DNA from: Archangium sp.
Lineage (GTDB): Bacteria > Myxococcota > Myxococcia > Myxococcales > Myxococcaceae
Direction: 5' to 3'
NCBI GenBank assembly: GCA_016793585.1
Contig: JAEUJR010001126.1
Span: forward strand, 1-6,000
Length of the DNA: 6,000 nt
Position numbers and translations under genes: made by a program. This document shows positions 1-6,000 of this stretch, one piece after another. Positions within the stretch are counted from its first letter, which is position 1, and each line of letters opens with the position of its first letter. The notes under the pieces are model-generated. The model saw only the letters and a program-made list of their open reading frames with translations, was not told where the DNA came from and searched no databases.

Positions 1-2049
1 CACCTGCGCTTCACGCTCGAGCATGTCGAGGGCGAAGGGCCAGTTCCCCGAGCGCTCGTACAACGTGCCGAGGGCGTGCATCGCGGGCCGGCAGCGGGGG
101 TCGAGATCGAGCGCCTGGTGGTAGGCGACGACCGCGCGATCCACGGCCTTGAGCTGCTGGTGGAAGATGTCGCCCATCTCCACGCAGAGCACGGCCTTCT
201 CTTCGGGGTTGTTGAGCAGGTTGATGTGGCGATCGACGACGCCGATCAGCTCGTCCCACCGGCCCTGCGCCTTGCGCAGACGCTCGAGGGTCTTGATGGC
301 CTGCACGTTCTGCGGGTCGACCTGCAGCGCCGCGTCGATGCACGCGTCGGCGTTGACGAGGTTCTGGTAGCGCTCTTCCCAGATCGAGGCGCTCTTGAAG
401 AGCAGCTTCACGCGCTCGCGGTAGTCGCTGGTGAGCTCGAGCTCGCGTTCGTAGACCGAGAGCAGCTCGGCCGGGCGATCGAGGCGTGAATAGAGCTTCT
501 CGAGCGCTTCGAGCGCCGCGATGTTGGCCGGGTCGAACTCGAGCGCCTGACGGAAGCCCTCGACCGCGGCTTCGTCGTCCTTCAGATCGCGCTCGTAGAC
601 CTGCGCGACCTCGACCTGAATGCGCGACCGCTCCTCTGGCGTCGGCGCGATGTCGCGCATGCGCAGCAGCGAACTCGCGACAGCGGCGTGGTTGCCCTGC
701 CGGCGTTGCAACGCGACGAGCACGTCGAGCGTCTGGCGATCGGGCTCGAGCTCGAGCGCCCGGGCCAGCGCGTTCTCGGCGTCTTCGGGGCTGCCGAGGT
801 TCTCGTCGTAGGCGCGCGCGATCTCCCGCAGGATCTCCTTGCGTGCCTCGATGCTCGGCGCGGCTTCGAGCTTCTGCTCGAGCGAGACGACGTATTCCTT
901 GTGTGACCCACGGCGCGCGAACATCGACGAGAGGCGCTCGAGGGCCGCCTCGTTCGTCGGGTCGAAGGCGAGCACCTTGCGCAGCGCCGCCTCTGCAGCG
1001 TCGGGATCGTCGAGCTTCTGATCCTGCACGCGCGCCAGCGTGAGGTACATGCGCTCGGCCAGCGGGCCGCGCGGCAGCTCGTCGGCCACCTCTTCGTAGA
1101 CGGCCGCGAGCTCTTCGAAGCTGCCGGTCTCTTCGGCGAGGCGCTCGGTCTGCTCGCGCACCGAGTCGTCCGAGGGGTTGAGGTGCAGCGCACGCGTGTA
1201 CTGAAGAAACGCGACGTCTTTTTGCCCGAGCCGCGTCTCCTGCACCTTGGCGAGCTGCTGCAGCGCCGCCACCTTCTCTTCGTCGGTGTTCAGGTGTGAA
1301 TGGAAACGATCCATCACCTGGGCGTAGGCGCGCCAGTCGCCCTGCTTCGAATAGAGATCGAGCGCGAGGTCGTAGGCCTGACGGTTCGATGGGTCGATCT
1401 CGAGAATGCGCTCGAGCGGCGGCCCCGCGAGATCGGGCTTGTTGGCGGTGTTGCGCCAGAGCTCGGTCACCTGGAACAGCACGGCCGCGGCCTGATCGCG
1501 CTCCTCGATCATGAGGAAGTGCTGCGCCTTCGCCTCGAGGCACCGAACCGCGTCGGGCCAGGCCTTCAGCTGCATGAAGACCTGGAGCAACCGCTCGAGC
1601 TCCTCCAGCCGGTGCGGCTCGACCTCGAGGGCGCGGCGGGCGGCGTCGAGCGCCTCTTCGCGGCGCGCGCTGCCGGCGATGATCTCGGCCAGCCGAATAC
1701 GAATGACCTTGACCCCAGACGCCTCTTCCTGGAGCGGAATGAGCCGCCGCAAGATGATGACGAGATCGTCGCGACGGCCGAGCGCCTCGAAGATGTCGCG
1801 CAGCGCCTCGAGCGCGCCGCGATGACGCGCGTCTCGATCGAGCGCCGCCTTGAAGTACGGAATCGCGTCTTCGGCGCGCTGAAGCCGCTCGAAGAGCACC
1901 CGCCCCACCCGCTCGTTGAGCCGCACGAGCTCGCGAGGGTCGATGGTCACCTGCAGCTTCGCGAGCAACAGCTCGACCAGCTCTTCCGAACGGCCAGCGC
2001 GATCGAGCAGCGTGTTGAGCGCCTCGAAGGCCTGCTCGTTGCGCGGGTT
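1..2049 (-). repeat. Regular ~72-residue TPR array (residues 1318-2000, about 9.5 units)
   Basis: Anchors lie near residues 1318, 1390, 1461, 1536, 1608, 1680, 1752, 1823, 1895 and 1967. The spacing is 71-72 except for one of 75. Each unit runs: DP turn, helix with A-L-x-x-L-x-x-L-Y/F, a G-x-W or R-x-x-E-L second helix, a helix with x-x-R-x-x-L-L, and a closing helix A-x-x-x-Y/F-x-x-A-L. Examples are AALRKVLAFDP (1671-1681), AALEALEKLYSRLDRPAEL (1828-1846) and ALGTLYERSGNWPFAL (1976-1991). No long unit occurs here. The last unit is cut mid-repeat at base 1, so the array continues beyond the window. Confidence 0.85.
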
Positions 2050-5000
2050 CTTGGCGAGCAGCTCGCGGTAGAGCGTGATCGAGTGATCGACGTTCGAGAG
2101 GCCTTCGGCCGAGGTCACGGCCATCTTGCCGAGCACGCGCTCACGCTCGGTGCCGGTGACGACCGCCGCCTGCGCCTCGAGCACCCGGTACAGCTTCTCG
2201 CTCATCTGCGCGTGCTCGTAGAGCTGCTCGAGCGAGCGAAGGCTGGGCAGGTGTCTGGGGTCGGTGGCGAGCACCTTCTCGAACGCGCCCGCCGCTTGAT
2301 CAGGCTTCTCGAGCGTCTCCATCGCGAGCTGGCCGAGGCGGAAGTAGAGCCCGACCTTCTCGTGAGGGTCTTCGGTGACGTCGCCGAGCGCTTCGAGCGC
2401 CTCGGCCTGTTTGTCGGCGCGGTTGAGCTGACCGTAGAGCTTGTCGAGCGCGACGAGTGACTTCTGCGCGACCGAGGGGTCGAACTCGCGCGCCTTCTCG
2501 TAGAAGACGACGGCCTGCGCGGCATCTTTGAGGCGCTGCTCGTGCAGCTGACCGAGCGTGAAGCTCACCTTCGCGGCCTCGGAGGGCTCGGCGATTCGCG
2601 GCAGCTCGGCCTCGTACGCGTGCGCGAGCTCGTCCCACGAGCCGGCGGCCTGCGCGGCAGCCTCGAGGCGTTTGCGCAGCTCGACGTCGTTCGGGTCCTC
2701 CTTGAAGGCCCGGTAGAACGCAAGGTAGGCGAGCTCGGGCTCGGACTGCGCGTCGCGAATCTGCGCGAGCTCTTGCAGCAGCGTCTTTCGCTCGACGACG
2801 TCGGGCGACACGGTGACGCGCGCCTCGATCAACGCCGACAACTTCACCGGGTCGCCACCTTCACGGAACGCCTTCGCGAGCACCTCGAAGGCGGCCTGAT
2901 TCTGCGGCTCCTTCTGGGCGATCGCCTCGAGCCGCTGCAGCGCGCCCGGGTGGCGGGCGTTCTGCGCGAGCAGCTCGGCGTACAGCTCGATGGCGCCCGA
3001 CTTGTCGAGCAGGCGCGTCTCACGAACGACGCCCAGCTTGAACAGAATGGCGGGCTTCTCTTCGGCGCTGACGATGGCGGCGCGACGAGCGAGCACGTCG
3101 GCGAGCTCTGGCCAGCGCTGCTGGTCTTCACACAGCGCGTCCATGCGGGCGAGCGCGTTGACGTCGGCGGGCGCAAGTTCGAGCAACCGGCGGAAGGTGG
3201 TGAGCGCGGCGGCCGCGTCGTTGAGCTGCTCGTCCTGCAGCACCCCCATCTGGAAGAGCAGGCCCACGCGGCGGGTCGTGTCTTCTTCGATGTTCAGCTG
3301 GCGCTTGAGCACGTCGATCAGCTCGGGCACGCGGCCCTGCGTCGCGAGCAGCTTGCCGATGTGCTCCATCGCTTCGCCGTCGGTGGGCGCGAGCGACATC
3401 ACCTGCTTCCAGCTCTCGACCGCCTCTTCGGGCTCGTTGGCCTCGGTCTGCAGCTTGGCGAGCGCGCGGTACAGGTTCGCACGCGCCTGATCGTCGGAGG
3501 CCTTCGGCGCGATCTCGCTCAACAGCGTCGAGTATTCGTCGCGGGCATCTGCCGCTTTGTAGAGCAGTGAGCAGAGCGCGAGGTTCTTCGGCTCGTCCGG
3601 CAGCTCCCGCAGCGCACGCGTCGCGGCCACGAAGGCCATCTCGGCGTTGTCCATCTGCTGCGAATAGATCTCGGACATCTTTCGCAGGAGCGCGGCGCGT
3701 TCCGCAGGCTGCGGCTCGCTTCCGACCTGCGCCTCGATCATCTGCACCAGCTTGAGGTGCTCGCCTTCGTTGGCAAACACAGGCTCCAGGGTGCTGGCAG
3801 CCTCACCTTTGAGTGGATTGTCTGAGCGCGCCATCTCTTCGAGTGCGCCGACTGCTCCGGCATGGCCGGGCTTTCGACGCAGTACCTCCTGATAGGTGTT
3901 CAAGGCGCCGCGTGGGTCACCCAATCGGGTCAGCTTGAGCCGCCCAAGGCGCACCAGCAACTCCCTGGCCTCTTCATCCTGCCCCTGGGTCTCGGCGAGC
4001 TGCACCTCGCGGGCGAGCACGCCGGCCAGTTCCGGCCACTTCTCCATCTCGGCAAACAGACGCCCGAGCAGCTTGAGCGCGTTTCCATCGTCGGGTTTGC
4101 GCTCGAGAATCGCCTGGTACGCGGTCGCCGCGAGCGGTTTGTCAGAGAGCGTGTCTTCGGCCAGCGTCGCGAGGTCGAACAGCAGGTTCACCTGGCCTGC
4201 GACGTTGGGCTCGAGCGCGAGCTGGCGGCGCATGACGACCGAGAGCTCGCGGTACTGGTTGGTGCGCCGGTAGATCTGCGCCAGCGCCTCGAGCACGTAG
4301 GTGTCTTTGGGGTCGCGGTTGAGGCACTCGGTCCACGCGCGGGCGGCGAGATCGAAGCGGGCGAGGCGCTCACCGTAGATGGACGCGAGGCGGCGCCAGA
4401 GCTCGCCAGCCAGGGGTTCGGGCGCACCACGCTCGATGGCGTCTTCGTACGCAGCCGCCAGCTCTTCGAAAGCGCCCAGATCGGCTGCGAGCCGCTCGAG
4501 CTCGGAGCGCACCTCGTCGTCGGCCGGCGCCTCGGCGAACGAGCGCAACCGTGTGGTGAGCGCGAGGGCCTTCTGGCCGACCGCCTCACGCAGCGTCGCG
4601 ATCTCGAGCAACAGCGCCACCCGGCGCGAGGGCTCGGTGACGCCGAGCCTGATGTCGAGCACCTCGACCAGCTTCTTGAGATCGGACGCCGCCCGGTAGA
4701 CAGGCTCGAGCAGTCGAGCGGCCTCGACGCGCGAGACCTCGTGCTGCACGAGCCGCTCGAGCCCGGCGACCGCGTGGGGCTCGGCGCGCACCAACTGCAG
4801 GACCTCGGCGAAGGCACGCAGCGCGTCGGCGAACTGGCTCTCTTTCTCGAGCAGGGCCCCACGGCGAATGAGGAAGGCGGCCTTGCCGTCGGGGTCGGGC
4901 GTCTCTTCGGCGAGCTGCGAAAGAATGTCGGCCTGCTCGGCGAGCCGCTCGGTCTTGCCAAAGAGGTGATCGAGCGCGGCGAGCACCGGCACCGAGCGCT

Positions 5001-6000
5001 TGATGGCGAGCGCCGAGCGGTAGGCGTCGATGGCCTTGTCGTCTTCGCCCGAGGTACCGAACGCTTCACCCGCCTTCGTGAGCAGGTCGAGCTTCTCGGC
5101 CGGGTCGGTCGCGAGCTGGGCCTGCTGCGCGTACACCGTCGAGAGCTGCCGCGCGTTCTGCGACCTGGCGTACAGCTTCGAGAGCGCGTCGAGGGCCTGG
5201 CGATCTTGCGGGGCGAGCTGGAGCAGCGCGTTCCACACCCGCACCGCGTCTTCGGTCTCTTCCAGCTGCTCGCGAATCTCGGCGGCACGACGGAGCATCG
5301 CGACGCGCTCTTCCGCGACCTCGATCTCCTCGGAGGTCGACTCGTAGATCTCGGCGAGCTCACCGAACGATCCGGTCTCACGCGCGAGGCGTTCGAGCTC
5401 GGGTTGCACGTCGGCGCGCTCGAGCCCGTCGGTGAAGGCCTTGAGCGCGTTCATGAACGCCGCTTCTGGTTGGCTGAGATCGCGCTCGAGAATGGCGCGA
5501 ATCTCGGACGACAGGCGTGCACGCTCGGCCCGGCTCGTGGCGCTGGCCAGCCGTGCTTCACGCAGCGAGATGCGCGCCTGGTGATCGCCGGTGCGGGCGA
5601 GCACGGGGTCGAGAATCTCCATCGCGGTCGCCGACTCGTCGGCGTTGCTGCGCACCCACTGCTCGAGCGACTGCCGCGCGCCTTCGTGCGAGGCGTCTTC
5701 CGCGAGAATCTGGCGGTACACCTCGAGCGCGCCACGCAGATCGTTGAGCCGAAGCTGCCGCAGCTGACCGAGGCGGAACGCGAGCTCACGGCCCTGGGGG
5801 CTCTGACCTTCCTGGTTGCGGCGAAGCTCGAGGGCGAAGGCGAGTTCCTGCGGGCGATCGAGCTTCGTGTACAGGCGATCGAGCGCCGAAGCGGCGTCGC
5901 GATCGAGCACGTCACGCGCGACCACCTGCCGCCAGTTGAGCGCGGCACGATCGAGATCCTCGAGCTTCGACTCCGAGAGCAGCGCGGCTTCACGCTCGAG
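1..6000 (-). CDS. Giant tetratricopeptide-repeat (TPR) protein, partial at both ends
   Basis: Seen: the minus-strand frame whose codons fill triplets 1-3, 4-6 and so on has no stop in 2,000 codons. It enters from beyond 6000 and leaves past 1, so neither the start nor the stop is visible. The translation is helical and rich in Leu, Glu, Ala and Arg, with only seven Cys (residues 559, 810, 957, 1487, 1887, 1939, 1970). I see no signal peptide, membrane segment or catalytic motif. TPR signatures recur throughout, for example AVVAYHQALDLDP (1956-1968) followed by ALGTLYERSGNW (1976-1987), and AALEALEKLYSRLDRPAEL (1828-1846). The units average 72 residues, equal to two helical hairpins. Known: TPR arrays form right-handed superhelical scaffolds that bind other proteins. 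Inferred: a cytoplasmic or periplasmic scaffold or assembly protein of unusual size. Partner, pathway and exact family are unknown. Frame and TPR nature are near certain; specific function is not assignable. Confidence 0.95.
964..1179 (-). repeat. Unit 22: E-type TPR unit outside the four-unit phase (residues 1608-1679)
   Basis: This unit contains ERLAEETGSFEELAAVYEE (1619-1637). That is nearly the same as ERLARETGSFGELAEIYE in block A (203-220) and close to ERLAADLGAFEELAAAYE in block B (502-519). In the blocks this hairpin always follows a long unit. Here it follows an ordinary 72-residue unit and sits out of phase with the period of four units seen upstream (position 22, where 19 or 23 would be expected). 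It may be a relocated copy, or a remnant of a fifth block that lost units. Its TPR character is clear; the history is inferred. Confidence 0.6.
2050..2961 (-). repeat. Long-period TPR block D (residues 1014-1317, four units)
   Basis: Anchors lie near residues 1014, 1102, 1174 and 1247, and the block totals 304 residues. The long first unit (88 residues) has VLAKAFREGGDPVKLSALIE (1040-1059), aligned with the LEPV segments although the central E-P has become A-K. The second unit has LRKRLEAAAQAAGSWDELAH (1108-1127), the E-type hairpin position. Ordinary units follow, with AVVFYEKAREFDP (1163-1175) and AAGAFEKVLATDP (1236-1248). This is the last block with a long first unit. From residue 1318 on the array is plain. 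Confidence 0.72.
2962..3873 (-). repeat. Long-period TPR block C (residues 710-1013, four units)
   Basis: Anchors lie near residues 710, 800, 871 and 943, and the block totals 304 residues. The long first unit (90 residues) has TLEPVFANEGEHLKLVQMIE (737-756), equivalent to the LEPV segment of block B. The second unit, with NLALCSLLYKAADARDEY (806-823), is the most diverged of its class. The third has KRQLNIEED followed by RVGLLFQMGVLQDEQLND (911-928). The fourth has QRWPELADVLARRA (961-974), matching EKWPELAGVLAREV at the same place in block B. Same-phase resemblance between blocks B and C is the best evidence that the four-unit block, and not the single unit, was copied. Confidence 0.75.
3781..3900 (-). 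other. Short stretch of atypical codon use within the giant TPR gene
   Basis: In residues 701-740, 16 of 40 codons end in A or T, including TCA, AAT, CCA, AAA, GTA, TAT, CGA and GGA. Sample stretches counted elsewhere in the gene have about 3-6 per 20. Just downstream in the gene's reading direction the usage returns to normal, and just upstream (3901-3960) three TTG leucine codons cluster. The stretch covers the junction between blocks B and C. It could be recombination with a diverged paralogue, or simple chance in a small sample. The reading frame is undisturbed. Confidence 0.4.
3874..4782 (-). repeat. Long-period TPR block B (residues 407-709, four units)
   Basis: Anchors lie near residues 407, 491, 563 and 635, and the block totals 303 residues. 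The long first unit (84 residues) contains LLEPVYRAASDLKKLVEVLD (430-449), the clearest example of the LEPV motif. The second unit has ELERLAADLGAFEELAAAYE (500-519), matching the variant hairpin of block A. The third unit has RRQLALEP followed by NLLFDLATLAEDTLSD (605-620), which resembles the third unit of block C. The fourth has EKWPELAGVLAREV (653-666), which resembles the fourth unit of block C. The block end overlaps a short stretch of altered codon use. Confidence 0.75.
4783..5697 (-). repeat. Long-period TPR block A (residues 102-406, four units)
   Basis: This block holds four units with anchors near residues 102, 192, 263 and 334, and totals 305 residues. The first unit is long (90 residues) and carries ILDPVLARTGDH (129-140), the counterpart of the L-E-P-V motif in later blocks. 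The second unit has ERLARETGSFGELAEIYE (203-220), a variant first hairpin shared with blocks B and D and with unit 22. The third and fourth are ordinary 71- and 73-residue units, including ALDALSKLYAR (269-279) and DKAIDAYRSAL (321-331). Seen: unit spacing and motifs. Inferred: the block is a homologous copy of blocks B to D. Confidence 0.75.
5698..6000 (-). repeat. TPR array, upstream edge: tail of one unit plus unit 1 (residues 1-101)
   Basis: Residues 1-29 end with LEDLDRAALNWRQVVARD, which matches the closing helix of a unit (the A-x-x-x-W/Y-x-x-x-L position before the DP turn). The array therefore already runs upstream of this window. Unit 1 starts near residue 30. Its first helix pair contains ALDRLYTKLDRPQEL (39-53) and its second closes with ALEVYRQIL (91-99). 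At the usual DP turn it has D-V instead of D-P. The DRLYTKLDRPQEL stretch closely resembles EKLYSRLDRPAEL in unit 25, more than 1,790 residues downstream. Confidence 0.85.

Noticed and set aside
11..1543. Minus-strand open frame of 510 codons in another frame
   Set aside because: Its translation is dominated by Arg, Ala, Gly and Pro with no motif, typical of an off-frame reading of GC-rich DNA. The regular 72-residue TPR pattern lies in the other frame over the same bases.
1300..3570. Long plus-strand open frames at 1300-2460 and 2542-3570 as possible genes
   Set aside because: They lie exactly antisense, in codon register with the TPR gene. Their composition is the mirror of its Leu/Glu codons, and they have no recognisable domain. 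Only rare TCA codons in the real gene interrupt them.
4188..5381. Minus-strand open frame of 397 codons in another frame
   Set aside because: It is Ser/Arg/Pro-rich low-complexity translation over a stretch where the TPR frame is uninterrupted and shows clear repeat units.
5401..5640. Possible internal translation starts at in-frame Met codons (residues 127 and 183)
   Set aside because: The frame is open upstream of them to the window edge with TPR sequence continuing, so there is no reason to place a start there.
1..6000. Tandem DNA repeat (minisatellite) of about 216 bp, or CRISPR-like array
   Set aside because: The period is in the protein. The units are diverged at nucleotide level, with no identical repeats longer than short codon runs and no repeat-spacer pattern.
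1..6000. Multi-gene novel system, defence island, mobile element or RNA gene
   Set aside because: One coding frame fills every base of the window. There is no intergenic space, and no transposase, inverted repeat, tRNA or rRNA signature was seen.

Overview
The whole window lies inside one giant protein-coding gene on the minus strand. Read on the reverse complement, with codon first bases at positions divisible by three, 2,000 consecutive codons are open from base 6000 down to base 1. There is no stop, no start and no intergenic gap. The product is a soluble, almost purely alpha-helical, Leu/Glu/Ala/Arg-rich tetratricopeptide-repeat (TPR) protein. Both ends lie outside the window, so the full protein is longer than 2,000 residues. 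Residues below are numbered from base 6000 (residue 1) to base 1 (residue 2000).

The DNA is strongly G+C-rich. Most codons end in G or C, the frame has no TTA or CTA leucine codons, and it has only six TCA serine codons. High GC together with a giant TPR protein suggests a large-genome high-GC bacterium; Myxococcota or a related deltaproteobacterial-type lineage is my best guess. That is inferred from style and not from any taxonomic marker.

The protein is built on three scales. First come TPR-like helical hairpins, with A/Y(F)/A-L-x-x-DP signatures closing the second helix and G-x-W-x-E-L motifs in the next hairpin. Second, two hairpins make a unit of 71-75 residues (about 216 bp). I count 27 anchor positions across the window, roughly at residues 30, 102, 192, 263, 334, 407, 491, 563, 635, 710, 800, 871, 943, 1014, 1102, 1174, 1247, 1318, 1390, 1461, 1536, 1608, 1680, 1752, 1823, 1895 and 1967. 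Third, in the N-terminal half of the window every fourth unit is long (84-90 residues) and carries an L-E-P-V-(Y/F)-like motif. This gives a higher-order block of 303-305 residues (about 912 bp), repeated four times between residues 102 and 1317.

By region: 5698-6000 holds the end of an upstream unit plus one full unit; 4783-5697, 3874-4782, 2962-3873 and 2050-2961 are the four long-period blocks; 1-2049 is a simpler array of about 72-residue units with no long units. No RNA gene, promoter, terminator, mobile element or CRISPR array is visible. A large TPR solenoid like this normally acts as a scaffold for protein-protein contacts. The partner, cell location and pathway cannot be read from this window. 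I see no evidence of a multi-gene novel system here; the most notable thing is the nested repeat architecture.
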